This document shows, piece by piece, positions 1 through 7,525 of a stretch of 49,655 bases of DNA (position 1 is the stretch's first letter; every line of letters starts with the position of its first letter). A program made the translations under genes and the position numbers. The notes under the pieces are model-generated. The model ran no database searches. It was given only the letters and a program-made list of their open reading frames with translations, and was not told the origin of the DNA. This DNA is from Crocinitomicaceae bacterium (GTDB lineage Bacteria; Bacteroidota; Bacteroidia; Flavobacteriales_D; Crocinitomicaceae). Location of the stretch: assembly GCA_029238665.1 (NCBI GenBank), contig JAQWFQ010000034.1, positions 1-49,655 on the forward strand. The letters run 5' to 3'.

Positions 1-31
1 CCCTTTACTATCAACAGTTTAGGGTTTTTTT
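1..31 (+). terminator. Probable intrinsic terminator of a gene left of the window
   Basis: Bases 1-9 and 16-24 can pair with two internal mismatches (CCCTTTACT with AGTTTAGGG) around a six-base loop, and seven T follow at 25-31. This is the usual layout of a rho-independent terminator for a plus-strand gene ending before the window. No coding frame continues convincingly beyond it. Because the stem begins at base 1, its true extent cannot be seen. Confidence 0.45.
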
Positions 32-89
32 GTTTACAGCCGTTAGATAGACAGCTTTAACGTAAATGTACAAAATCCGAGTGTTTTTG

Positions 90-120
90 GCAGTTAATTT
101 AACATCAATCAAATAGTATA
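90..120 (+). repeat. Left copy of a 31-bp perfect direct repeat
   Basis: Identical over 31 bases to 2573-2603. The match ends on both sides: base 89 is g against a, and base 121 is c against t. It lies about 100 bases upstream of the start codon of the zinc-ribbon nuclease gene and could overlap its promoter. Confidence 0.9.
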
Positions 121-221
121 CCTTGAGGCCATAGGTAATATTTAAGCTTTATTTTATCTCTAACATTTGTTATCTTGGTTCAAGAAAAACTTTTCACATC
201 ATTGAAAATATAAATCGTAAA

Positions 222-2567
222 ATGGCATATTCCAAAAAAGCACTAGAGTTTATCGAAAAACTCAAATCCAAAGGAATGTATGATGAAAACTACGATTACT
301 CACGCATTGATTACATAAATACTAAAACTAAATTAATTATAATTGACAAGAGCTATCAAACTAGCCACTTGATTACTGCGGAGTCTCTTATGAATGGCGT
401 TAAGTGTTGCATGAGGAACGCTTCGGATAAATCCCAATATGTAATTAACCAATTTAAAATTGTACATGGATATTTGTATGATTATTCAAAAGTAAAGTAT
501 ATTAAAGAACAAGTAAAAGTTACAATTATATGTTCTGAGCACGGCGAATTCCTGCAAGTAGCTAAGTCTCATATTAGCGGTAGCGGATGTCCAAAATGTA
601 AGGGTAAAGGTTTTTCAAATAATGAGGTTATAGAACAGCTTGTTAAGGTTCATAATGGGAAATACGATTATTCTAAATTAGTATTCAAATCCCAACAGGA
701 TAAGGGTATTATTATATGTCCTGAACATGGAGAATTTCAAAAGGAGATTACAAAACATAAATTTGGAGAAGGCTGTCCAAAATGTGGAGGATTTAATAAA
801 ACGACAGAGGAATTTATAATAGAGTCCAAGAGAAAGTTTGGTGATTTATTCGATTATTCCAAAACTGAATATGTAAATGCATTGACTAAAATGGAATTCC
901 GATGTATTGAGCACGATTATACTTTTTTTCAAACCTCAAACAATCATTTATACTCAAATTATCCATGTGAACACTGTGATAAAGCACATGCTCGAGGGTT
1001 ATACGCGATGGGGTTAGATACATTTCAAGATAGAGTTAAACAAATATTTGGAGATGTATTTTCATTTGAATATGCAAAATATGTAAATCAGAATACGGAT
1101 ATTACTCTAATATGTAAGATACATAATTCAAAAGTCATAAATAAACCATATGCCTTTATCAATGGTATAGGTTGTCCATTATGTAGTAAGAAAAAAAATC
1201 AGGAGGAAAGAAGTGTGGAAGCACTCGAAGAAATTAATAGTTACGTCAAAAAATTAGGGGGTAAATGTTTATCAGATAGTTATGTAAATAATATGGCCAA
1301 TCTTCAATTTGAATGTAAAAAAGGTCATGTTTTTATGGAGTCATGGGCTGATGTTAAGTATTCAATGAGGTGGTGTAAAGAGTGTGCTCCTAATCGTTAT
1401 GTTGGAGAGACACTAACAAGAATGATTTTAGAACATTTACTAGGATATCAATTGCCCTCAAGGTATATCAAGAGTATGGAAGGTCTTCAATTGGATGGAT
1501 ATAATAGTGAACACAAAGTTGCCTTTGAGTATCAAGGTTATCAGCACTTCACAAAGGGTAGTTTTTTTCATAAATCAAAAAAAGACTTTAATACCCAACA
1601 AAATAGAGATAAAACAAAAAAGTTACTATGTGAAGAAAATAGTATAACGTTAATTGAAATTTTTGAGTTCAAGAATATCAGAAAAAGCCGAATTCCTTTT
1701 TTTTATAAAAAGATTACAGAACAGTTGCGGAATCTAGGAATAAAGTATAATAAATCACCTTTTACCCCTGATTTAGTAAAACTCTATCAAGGTCGAGAAA
1801 GTAGTTTGTATAAGAGAGCTAAAGTGAAAGTTGAAAGTATGGGTGGTTCTATACAAACATACATAGGTTCAGAGAGTAAACATATTTTTACTTGTGTCAA
1901 TGGTCATAGAGTAAATAAACACCTTAGTGTGATTGGAAAAAATGGCGCTAATTGCCCGATATGTAATTCGATAGAAAAATATGAAGCCTTGAAGGTTTTG
2001 ATCGAAAGCAAGGGTGGTAAATTAATTGATAAATCCCTAAAATCAAGAGGTTATTCAAATAAATACTCATGGATATGTGACAAAGGGCATAAACGAGCTA
2101 GTAAAGGAGCATATTTAATTCAAGGTCATTGGTGTGTTGACTGCCAAATAGCGGACCAAACCACGAAGATACACCCTAATAAACTTAGTCAATTCAAAAA
2201 AGATGTTTTAAGCGGAAAAAAGTATGCTAAAGATATTATGAAGAAATATGATCTTGGTACAGGGGTTTACTACAGAATACTAAAAAAGCATGAACTCAAA
2301 CCAAATTATCTGCCACAGGATAGACAAAAACAAAAAAAGAGAACAAAAGGTGCAATTCTTCAATTAGACCCAAAAACATTCAAAATACTTAAAAAGTATC
2401 CTTTTTTGGAGGATGTAAAACGAGACAAGGATAATAAATTTGGACCTGAAGGTATTCGGTTTCAAATGAAAAGATACAGGCCTGCATATGGCTATTATTG
2501 GTGCAAGGAGTCTGATTATGTGCAGTATTTAAAAACTTTAAACGAGTTAAATAATAGACTCCTCTGA
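222..2567 (+). CDS. Zinc-ribbon repeat protein with Vsr/EDxHD-like nuclease core (homing-endonuclease type)
   Basis: This 781-residue protein starts with four or five DUF723-like repeats (about residues 5-325). Each has an (F/Y)DYSK element, then C-x2-H or EHGEF, then a CPKC or CPLC pair, which looks like a row of small zinc ribbons. Another ribbon lies at 364-388. Residues 392-510 resemble a Vsr-like or PD-(D/E)XK nuclease, with conserved-looking E396, D425, E436-x-Q438, H442 and D463. Two more zinc ribbons follow (about 556-582 and 618-641). A helix-turn-helix-like segment lies at 652-695 and a NUMOD-like DNA-binding motif near 709-760. The architecture suggests a site-specific DNA endonuclease that reads a long target. 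The start is ATG at 222, after an A-rich leader. The gene is AT-rich and isolated and sits between 31-bp direct repeats, which suggests recent acquisition. No experimentally known homologue can be named from sequence alone. Confidence 0.7.
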   Translation: MAYSKKALEFIEKLKSKGMYDENYDYSRIDYINTKTKLIIIDKSYQTSHLITAESLMNGVKCCMRNASDKSQYVINQFKIVHGYLYDYSKVKYIKEQVKVTIICSEHGEFLQVAKSHISGSGCPKCKGKGFSNNEVIEQLVKVHNGKYDYSKLVFKSQQDKGIIICPEHGEFQKEITKHKFGEGCPKCGGFNKTTEEFIIESKRKFGDLFDYSKTEYVNALTKMEFRCIEHDYTFFQTSNNHLYSNYPCEHCDKAHARGLYAMGLDTFQDRVKQIFGDVFSFEYAKYVNQNTDITLICKIHNSKVINKPYAFINGIGCPLCSKKKNQEERSVEALEEINSYVKKLGGKCLSDSYVNNMANLQFECKKGHVFMESWADVKYSMRWCKECAPNRYVGETLTRMILEHLLGYQLPSRYIKSMEGLQLDGYNSEHKVAFEYQGYQHFTKGSFFHKSKKDFNTQQNRDKTKKLLCEENSITLIEIFEFKNIRKSRIPFFYKKITEQLRNLGIKYNKSPFTPDLVKLYQGRESSLYKRAKVKVESMGGSIQTYIGSESKHIFTCVNGHRVNKHLSVIGKNGANCPICNSIEKYEALKVLIESKGGKLIDKSLKSRGYSNKYSWICDKGHKRASKGAYLIQGHWCVDCQIADQTTKIHPNKLSQFKKDVLSGKKYAKDIMKKYDLGTGVYYRILKKHELKPNYLPQDRQKQKKRTKGAILQLDPKTFKILKKYPFLEDVKRDKDNKFGPEGIRFQMKRYRPAYGYYWCKESDYVQYLKTLNELNNRLL

Positions 2568-2572
2568 GTTTA

Positions 2573-2603
2573 GCAGTTAATTTAACATCAATCAAATAGT
2601 ATA
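2573..2603 (+). repeat. Right copy of a 31-bp perfect direct repeat
   Basis: Identical to 90-120. It starts five bases after the TGA stop of the nuclease gene, so the gene and the repeat are closely packed, as expected if the two move together. Confidence 0.9.
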
Positions 2604-2696
2604 TAATCCCGTATAATATATCTACAGAAGATTTAAAGTGCCTTTCTAAGGTTTCTTTTTATCTATAGGTTAAGAGAATAAAACAGGAATTAAATT

Positions 2697-2768
2697 AGGG
2701 GGTAGCCAAGGGGGTATAGCACCCCCTACCGAAGGGGGTAGGTAAGGGGGTCTAGGACCCCCTAGCCT
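2697..2768. repeat. Two tandem 36-bp units with AGGGGGT/ACCCCCT inverted repeats
   Basis: AGGGGGT occurs at 2697, 2709, 2733 and 2745, and ACCCCCT at 2721 and 2757. The order direct-direct-inverted therefore repeats every 36 bases (2697-2732 and 2733-2768). Each unit can form a hairpin: 2709-2715 with 2721-2727, and the stronger 2745-2752 with 2756-2763 (8 bp, 3-base loop). The G/C runs stand out sharply from the AT-rich surroundings. Confidence 0.85.
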
Positions 2769-2831
2769 ACAAGTATAAGTATAAGTATAAGGAAAGTGGT
2801 TCTTAAAATAGCTTCATAAAAGTTAACCCTT

Positions 2832-2908
2832 AATAAATACTATCAATAAACACTTTTAATAAACACCTTTAATAAACAACAATAATAAATACCTCAATAA
2901 ATACATAT
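2832..2908. repeat. Six tandem copies of a 13-bp AT-rich unit
   Basis: Units start at 2832, 2845, 2858, 2871, 2884 and 2896, each beginning AATAAAYA. Five are 13 bases and one is 12. They lie in non-coding DNA. The regular period looks like slippage-generated satellite sequence or iteron-like sites, and nothing else in the window supports an origin here. Confidence 0.8.
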
Positions 2909-3061
2909 TTCCCATAGTTCACCTTTGGCTGACGTTACACAATCTGAATAAAGACACAGTATTCGAACACCAATCATTGTTTGAGATGTAGACGTTGTTT
3001 GTGGCTGAACAAAAAAATCAGATAGGTTTTAGTAAATGTGGTTGTAACCAACGTACAACAA

Positions 3062-3667
3062 TTAACGCATCTTAAAAACAAGCAGCTCACCTGTTTTAAA
3101 TTCAATGGTAACTTTGTTTTCTATGGCCTTGTTACGTGTTCCAATTTTATCTCCAAAGTTTAAGTCGTCATTTGTCAAGGGATATAATAAACCTTTTGTA
3201 GTAATACATGTAGCTTTTGGAAATGGAATTAGAGAAATGGTGCTGTTAACACAGTTGGACAATGTCAGTTTTTTTCCGCTAAAAAAGTAGCTTCCAGAAT
3301 CATCAAAAAATGTAATTTCCAGTTTTTCTTTCCAGCGCAGTGCAGTATGTAAATTGCCTAAAAAATGATCTTGCTCTTTTCCACTTGCGCCAAAAACATC
3401 GATAGTAGAATAGTTTTTATCGTATATAATTTGAAGTATTTTATCAAAGTCTGTAAAGTCTTGATTGGGTGTATGAATGGTTTCTACCGTTGTTGGGATT
3501 TTTTCTAAGGAATCAAAATCACCACTTATAAAATCAGGTTTGATGTTGTTTTCTTTTAAATACTGATAGGCACCATCTGTTGCACAAACAAGATCGTAAT
3601 CAGAGATTGTTGGCAAATTTTTAGGCTTTTCACCATTCAACAATAAAAAAACGCGTTTTGTTTTCAT
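3062..3667 (-). CDS. thiN: Thiamine pyrophosphokinase
   Basis: Transfers pyrophosphate from ATP to thiamine to give the cofactor thiamine diphosphate, in the cytoplasm. The 201-residue protein shows the family landmarks in order: CATDGAY near residue 28, the metal-binding GDFDS near 49, QDFTDFDK near 69 (normally QDKTDxDKAL) and GASGKEQDHFLGNL near 93-106 (normally GGRxDHxLGN). The C-terminal half is the beta-rich thiamine-binding domain. The start is ATG. It follows the CotH-family gene on the same strand by about 48 bases, but the two are not obviously related in function. No TPP riboswitch is visible upstream. Confidence 0.88.
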   Translation of the reverse strand: MKTKRVFLLLNGEKPKNLPTISDYDLVCATDGAYQYLKENNIKPDFISGDFDSLEKIPTTVETIHTPNQDFTDFDKILQIIYDKNYSTIDVFGASGKEQDHFLGNLHTALRWKEKLEITFFDDSGSYFFSGKKLTLSNCVNSTISLIPFPKATCITTKGLLYPLTNDDLNFGDKIGTRNKAIENKVTIEFKTGELLVFKMR

Positions 3668-3715
3668 AAAAAGATCGTTAACAATATCAGCTTGGTTAGT
3701 TAAATTAGATGAATG

Positions 3716-5626
3716 CTATTGTTTTTTGATAAGTTTTAAGGTTTCGCCATTTGCCTTCAAAATATAAATCCCACTCGGTTGGTTGCTTAAATTGATCGTT
3801 GTCTTATTGCTTAATGTTTTTTGTTGGAACACAAGCTGGCCGTAAAGGTTGAATACTTTGCAGTTAATTTCTGAGGAGGTTTCACTAAAAACTTGAAACT
3901 GAGAAGAACTCGGATTTGGGAATACGTGAATAGAGTTTAATGCTTGAATAGCCGGTAGTCCAGCACTTGGATGAAATGTATAAAATTCATACTCGGCCCT
4001 TTCTGGAGAAAGGGAAATAGCATTGTCATTATGTGCTCGAATGTAAAACTTAATTTCTTCTCCACTTGCTAGATAAGGAAGTTCGACAGTATAAACTCCA
4101 TCATTTGCAATCGCATCTCCAAGTGTCCCATCATCGTGCATTGGAAACGCGTTAAATTTTGAATTGTGCGGACTTATAGTAGCCATTAATTCTACTTGAG
4201 TCGGGTTTGATATCGTAGCCATTACAAAATTACCATTCAAAGAAACCTCACTTATAACAGGACTTATTTGTGTTAATTCGGAAAGGTTGGACAGGTATGA
4301 GTTACGTGCATTTATACTGGACATAATGCCTCCAAACCCCCAACTTTCCCAAATTGCGTTATCTACGTTTTCGTAGAATTGATTTGTGCTAAACAATTTG
4401 TGTTGGTCAGCGGTAACTGCTGATTCAGCAAGGGATTGAAGTTGATCCACTTGATTTAGAATAGTAGCAGTATCAGACATGGTTTCTGTAAAAACGGTTT
4501 TAAGGTGTGCGGTATAGATTTTTCGGTATAAGGGATGGTTTAACAGGTAGTCGAGAAGCGGTCGCTCGCCTACGGGGAATTGTGATCCGTAAGGATCGTA
4601 GTTGTATACAGGAGTAGGGTTCCAATAGCTCCATCCAAGAATAGCTCCTGTAAAGCTTTCGCTTAGATCCCAAGGAATCATCTGAAAAAGACCATCTTCT
4701 GTTTGATAGAGGTAATAGTTATGAATGTAATATCCGTTATAGGTATCGAGGTTTAATGTTGCTGTGTTCACTGCAAAAGCCCATAAAACACGGTCAATGT
4801 TTAAGATGTTGCCTAAGTTTGTGGGGTTAAATTTTAAGGTGAATAGAAGCTCTACCAATTGGTCCCACCCATATTCGGATTTTAGGTTGTAACTGTTAAA
4901 GTACGATGAGCTATCGAGTCCAAGCCAACCAAGGTTTGGTGGTGCTCCAGATGCCGGGTTAGGGCTTGGGTCACAAAACATGTTTATTGGGTCACACTTA
5001 AACAAGGCGCCGTTTTTTTCGCCAAAATGCTTTTCACAAAACTGTTTATTGATAGACTCTGTATTCACATAAAGGCCAAGGTAGTCTCCTTGTACGTGAA
5101 GTTTTAATACGTTCACCTCAGGGGTAGGCAGGTAATTCCTGTAAATTTTACTGGCTAAAAATTCTTTTGAAAAGGTTGGGTCAAGCCAAGCGTTAGCAAG
5201 CTTAATTTTCTTTTTTTCCATTAGTTTTTGACCAGAAACCCAGTAGTTCATATCCAGGTTATATGGAACCTTAGGGCTTAGGGCATCATTGGGCAAGCAA
5301 AAGGTTGAGTTTCCTTTGTACCGTACACCAACGCTGTCATATGTTGTTCCATTTAAACTAAGCGTAGCTGGAATTCGATAGGATGGATTATTAAAAAAAG
5401 AGTTAACCAGGGTGTCGTGGTAGTTCGTTTCATAGAAGTTTATGTGCAAATCTCTAATGGAGTCTTTGTCAAAAAGTCCGCCTTGCGCTTCGTACAAACT
5501 TTGAGGGTTGTAGATAATTTGGGTATTTGCAGAGAGCGAAATGGCCAAACAAAAGAAAATAACCTGCACTCTTAATAGCGCGTTAGAACAGATGTGGTTA
5601 CGTAAAGTAGCTGTAAATGTATACAT
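3716..5626 (-). CDS. Secreted CotH-kinase family protein with type IX secretion sorting domain
   Basis: The protein begins with a hydrophobic signal segment ending near SLSANTQ. A CotH-kinase domain follows over roughly residues 60-430 (motifs VGVRYKGNST, KKKIKLANAW, GDYLGLYVNTESINKQF and WDLSESF). CotH kinases are an atypical protein-kinase fold. A beta-sandwich region (about 460-550) and a Por-type C-terminal sorting domain (FPNPSS...SGIYILKANGETLKLIKK) complete it. The sorting domain directs type IX export to the cell surface or medium, so an extracellular role is likely. The substrate is unknown. The frame is open to a GTG at 5632, but the ATG at 5626 is preferred. A -7-like box TACTTTAG (complement of 5632-5639) sits directly upstream, which would leave almost no leader. 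A start nearer the hydrophobic segment is also possible. Confidence 0.82.
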   Translation of the reverse strand: MYTFTATLRNHICSNALLRVQVIFFCLAISLSANTQIIYNPQSLYEAQGGLFDKDSIRDLHINFYETNYHDTLVNSFFNNPSYRIPATLSLNGTTYDSVGVRYKGNSTFCLPNDALSPKVPYNLDMNYWVSGQKLMEKKKIKLANAWLDPTFSKEFLASKIYRNYLPTPEVNVLKLHVQGDYLGLYVNTESINKQFCEKHFGEKNGALFKCDPINMFCDPSPNPASGAPPNLGWLGLDSSSYFNSYNLKSEYGWDQLVELLFTLKFNPTNLGNILNIDRVLWAFAVNTATLNLDTYNGYYIHNYYLYQTEDGLFQMIPWDLSESFTGAILGWSYWNPTPVYNYDPYGSQFPVGERPLLDYLLNHPLYRKIYTAHLKTVFTETMSDTATILNQVDQLQSLAESAVTADQHKLFSTNQFYENVDNAIWESWGFGGIMSSINARNSYLSNLSELTQISPVISEVSLNGNFVMATISNPTQVELMATISPHNSKFNAFPMHDDGTLGDAIANDGVYTVELPYLASGEEIKFYIRAHNDNAISLSPERAEYEFYTFHPSAGLPAIQALNSIHVFPNPSSSQFQVFSETSSEINCKVFNLYGQLVFQQKTLSNKTTINLSNQPSGIYILKANGETLKLIKKQ

Positions 5627-5776
5627 ATCCACTAAAGTACATTATTTATGATTAATGGGTCCAATAACCTAGGTGTTGAGGAATAAATCGTAGTAGATAA
5701 TTTCATTATCTTAGTGGTCATGATGAAAATAATTCGATTGATTCATCAACCGAAGCTGTCTTTAAACAGAAACGAA

Positions 5777-6109
5777 ATGAAAATTATAGTCACATTATTT
5801 GTAGTGTTGTTTGCTTTTTACTCACATTCCCAAAAAGTTTTCTCTGTCGATTATGCAAGTCAGGCAGATGTTAAAATATTTGTTGTAGACTATGCAAGTC
5901 AAGCAGATCTAAAGGTGTTCAAAGTCGATTATTCGAGTCAAGCAGGTAAAAATGATGGCGCTTGGTTTTTTGTCGATTATGCAAGCCAGTCAGATAAAAA
6001 GATCTTTTTTGTGGACTACGCAAGCCAAGCTGATATTAAGGTATTTTTTGTCGATTATAAAAGTCAATGCGGTTGGACCCGCTCATCAAAAAAACAATTA
6101 TTTTATTGA
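5777..6109 (+). CDS. DUF6150-like secreted six-repeat protein
   Basis: About 110 residues when started at the ATG at 5777, which gives a standard signal peptide ending at FYSHSQ. The frame extends 21 codons further upstream (to 5714), but that would bury the signal peptide. The mature protein consists of six VDY-x-SQ repeats (VDYASQAD, VDYASQAD, VDYSSQAG, VDYASQSD, VDYASQAD, VDYKSQCG), mostly about 12-13 residues apart, with one longer linker (KNDGAWFF). This matches the Bacteroidota family DUF6150 as I recall it. The function is unknown. The alternating beta-prone repeat suggests a small all-beta fold or solenoid. It lies between two other exported proteins. Confidence 0.75.
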   Translation: MKIIVTLFVVLFAFYSHSQKVFSVDYASQADVKIFVVDYASQADLKVFKVDYSSQAGKNDGAWFFVDYASQSDKKIFFVDYASQADIKVFFVDYKSQCGWTRSSKKQLFY

Positions 6110-6141
6110 TCACGTGTTAAGATTTTACATTAATCGATTCT

Positions 6142-6930
6142 ATGAAATTATTCTTTACGGCTACTGTTATTTTAACACTCCAAGTCTGTTTTGGTCAAAT
6201 TCCGAACGGGTACTATGATTCGGCTTTTGGACATAAAGGGGAGTCTCTTAAAACGCAATTAAACCTCATAATCAAAGACCATAAGGAGTTTCCATATACA
6301 AATAAACAAACAGATGTTTGGGACATCTTAAAGGACACAGACAGGGATACGCTAAACCCCAACAACGTTCTTCTGATTTACTCAGGTTGGTCTAGGAATG
6401 CCAATTTAGAATACAATTCGGGCAAAGGATGGTCAAGAGAGCATGTTTGGGCAAAATCTCATGGGGATTTTGGAACAACCAACGGAGCGGGGACAGATGT
6501 CCATGCCTTGCGTCCGTGTGATGTAAGTGTTAATAGTGCTAGAAATAGCCGTTGGTTTGCAGAATGTTCAACAGAATACGTGGACAAAGACGGATTAACG
6601 GGAAGCCATACAAGCACCTCGCTGTGGGTTTGGAAGCCCAATGAAAATGTTAAAGGGGATGTTGCCCGAATGATTTTTTATATGGCAACGCGTTACGAAG
6701 GTGAGGGGAAAGAGCCGGACTTAGAAGTCGTTGATTATATTCCTGCTAAAGATAGTAAGGAGCCCATTCATGCCAAACAATCAGACTTGATTCAATGGCA
6801 TTTAGATGACCCTGTTGATAATTGGGAGCGAAATAGAAATAACATTATTTATACGAAGTATCAGAAAAATAGAAACCCATTTATTGATCACCCTGAGTAT
6901 GTTCAGCGTATATGGGGTAATGGAAACTAA
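6142..6930 (+). CDS. Secreted endonuclease I family nuclease
   Basis: A 262-residue protein with an N-terminal signal peptide (cleavage likely after QVCFG). It shows the endonuclease I (EndA/Vvn-type beta-beta-alpha-Me nuclease) motifs: GWSREHVWAKSHG with the catalytic His near residue 100, GTDVHALRP, and the metal-binding Asn region NSARNSRWF. Members cut double- and single-stranded DNA or RNA non-specifically outside the cytoplasm, for nutrient use or biofilm DNA turnover. It starts 32 bases after the DUF6150 gene on the same strand and may be co-transcribed with it. A large nested hairpin follows 20 bases after the stop. Confidence 0.88.
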   Translation: MKLFFTATVILTLQVCFGQIPNGYYDSAFGHKGESLKTQLNLIIKDHKEFPYTNKQTDVWDILKDTDRDTLNPNNVLLIYSGWSRNANLEYNSGKGWSREHVWAKSHGDFGTTNGAGTDVHALRPCDVSVNSARNSRWFAECSTEYVDKDGLTGSHTSTSLWVWKPNENVKGDVARMIFYMATRYEGEGKEPDLEVVDYIPAKDSKEPIHAKQSDLIQWHLDDPVDNWERNRNNIIYTKYQKNRNPFIDHPEYVQRIWGNGN

Positions 6931-6950
6931 GTTGATTTTCAGGCACAAAA

Positions 6951-7040
6951 AAAAGTCGCAAAAGAGGTGTAAATTACTCCAGTTTCATATTAACTAAATT
7001 GTTTTATGAACTAATTTACGCCCCTGTAAATGCGACTTTT
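6951..7040. other. Nested 90-base hairpin between convergent genes
   Basis: Bases 6951-6960 (AAAAGTCGCA) pair perfectly with 7031-7040. Inside, GGTGTAAATTA near 6966-6976 pairs with TAATTTACGCC near 7012-7022, with one A-C mismatch. Inside that, TTCATA pairs with TATGAA. It lies between the 3' ends of the endonuclease I gene and yqeY, so a bidirectional terminator is the simplest reading. It is longer and more layered than a usual terminator and could be a small structured RNA or the remnant of a miniature element. Confidence 0.6.
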
Positions 7041-7048
7041 ATAGGTTT

Positions 7049-7066
7049 AGTTTCTAATGAGAAACT
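7049..7066 (-). terminator. Small hairpin just downstream of yqeY
   Basis: AGTTTCT (7049-7055) and AGAAACT (7060-7066) form a 7-bp stem with a 4-base loop, 11 bases past the yqeY stop. On the minus strand no long T run follows, so it is only a weak candidate for ending the dcw transcript. Confidence 0.35.
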
Positions 7067-7076
7067 GTATAGTTTT

Positions 7077-7523
7077 TTAGTTGATTAATGCAGCTTTAAC
7101 GGTACTTGCAATTAATTTTCCATCGGCTTTTCCTGCTAATTTCCCTGACAACATACCCATTACTTTCCCCATGTCTTGAGGTCCAGATGCGCCTGTTGTA
7201 GCTATAGCAGCGTTAACTTCTTTTTTTATATCTTCTTCAGACATCATTTCAGGCATGTATGCATTAATAATGTCGGCTTCAAATTTTTCATCAGCTGCTA
7301 AGTCTTCACGCCCCTCCTTCATATAAAGGGTGTACGTTTCAGTACGTTGTTTATGAAGCTTCATTACAATTTTCATTGCGACAGCATCAGAAACTTCTCC
7401 TGTTCCAGCAGTTGCCTCTAAAAGCAGTTTAGACTTGATGTCTCTTAGCGCTGCAAGTTTTTTCTTCTCTCTAGCTAACATTGCTTTTTTAATGTCAGCG
7501 TTAATTGTCTCAATGAATGTCAT
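7077..7523 (-). CDS. yqeY: GatB/YqeY domain protein
   Basis: A 148-residue all-helical protein that matches the YqeY family along its whole length: N-terminal helix INADIKKAMLAREKKKLAALRDIKSK, central ETYTLYMKEGREDLAADEK and C-terminal PQDMGKVMGMLSGKLAGKADG. The fold is shared with the tail domain of the GatB subunit of Asp-tRNA(Asn)/Glu-tRNA(Gln) amidotransferase, and a tRNA-related role is suspected but not established. The ATG lies two bases after the ftsZ stop codon, so it is the last gene of the dcw operon and probably translationally coupled to ftsZ. Confidence 0.88.
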   Translation of the reverse strand: MTFIETINADIKKAMLAREKKKLAALRDIKSKLLLEATAGTGEVSDAVAMKIVMKLHKQRTETYTLYMKEGREDLAADEKFEADIINAYMPEMMSEEDIKKEVNAAIATTGASGPQDMGKVMGMLSGKLAGKADGKLIASTVKAALIN

Positions 7524-7525
7524 GA

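Larger units (their letters stand above)
90..2603 (+). mobile_element. Putative mobile unit: homing-endonuclease-like gene between 31-bp direct repeats
   Basis: A 31-base stretch is present without mismatch at 90-120 and again at 2573-2603, on both sides of one long gene (222-2567). The right copy begins five bases after the stop codon of that gene. One unit (one repeat plus the gene) is 2483 bp. No transposase, integrase or terminal inverted repeat is visible. The gene is of homing-endonuclease type, so a self-spreading element is plausible, with the repeat being either duplicated target or copied flank. This is inference: the repeat could also be an unrelated pair of intergenic sequences. 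Confidence 0.5.
2604..3061. other. Gene-free, repeat-rich spacer
   Basis: No credible gene is seen between the flanked nuclease gene and the 3' end of thiN. The stretch holds two 36-bp tandem units with G5/C5 inverted repeats (2697-2768), three copies of AAGTAT (2771-2788) and six copies of a 13-bp AATAAAYACnnnn unit (2832-2908). Near 3041-3060 there is a short inverted repeat, GTTGTA-7 bases-TACAAC. Both neighbours end here, so no promoter role is expected. Confidence 0.7.

Noticed and set aside
222-2567. Reading the first gene as a transposase
   Set aside because: There is no DDE, HUH or recombinase motif and no terminal inverted repeats. The core looks like a Vsr-type nuclease.
2389-2595. 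Minus-strand frame of 68 codons over the end of the nuclease gene
   Set aside because: It lies almost entirely inside the well-supported plus-strand gene, has no recognisable motif, and runs into the direct repeat.
2697-2908. Possible CRISPR array
   Set aside because: The repeats are directly adjacent or nearly so, without unique spacers of 25-40 bases, and no cas gene is present.
3668-3715. Possible TPP riboswitch before thiN
   Set aside because: Only 48 bases separate thiN from the upstream stop codon, and no THI-box-like conserved segments are seen.
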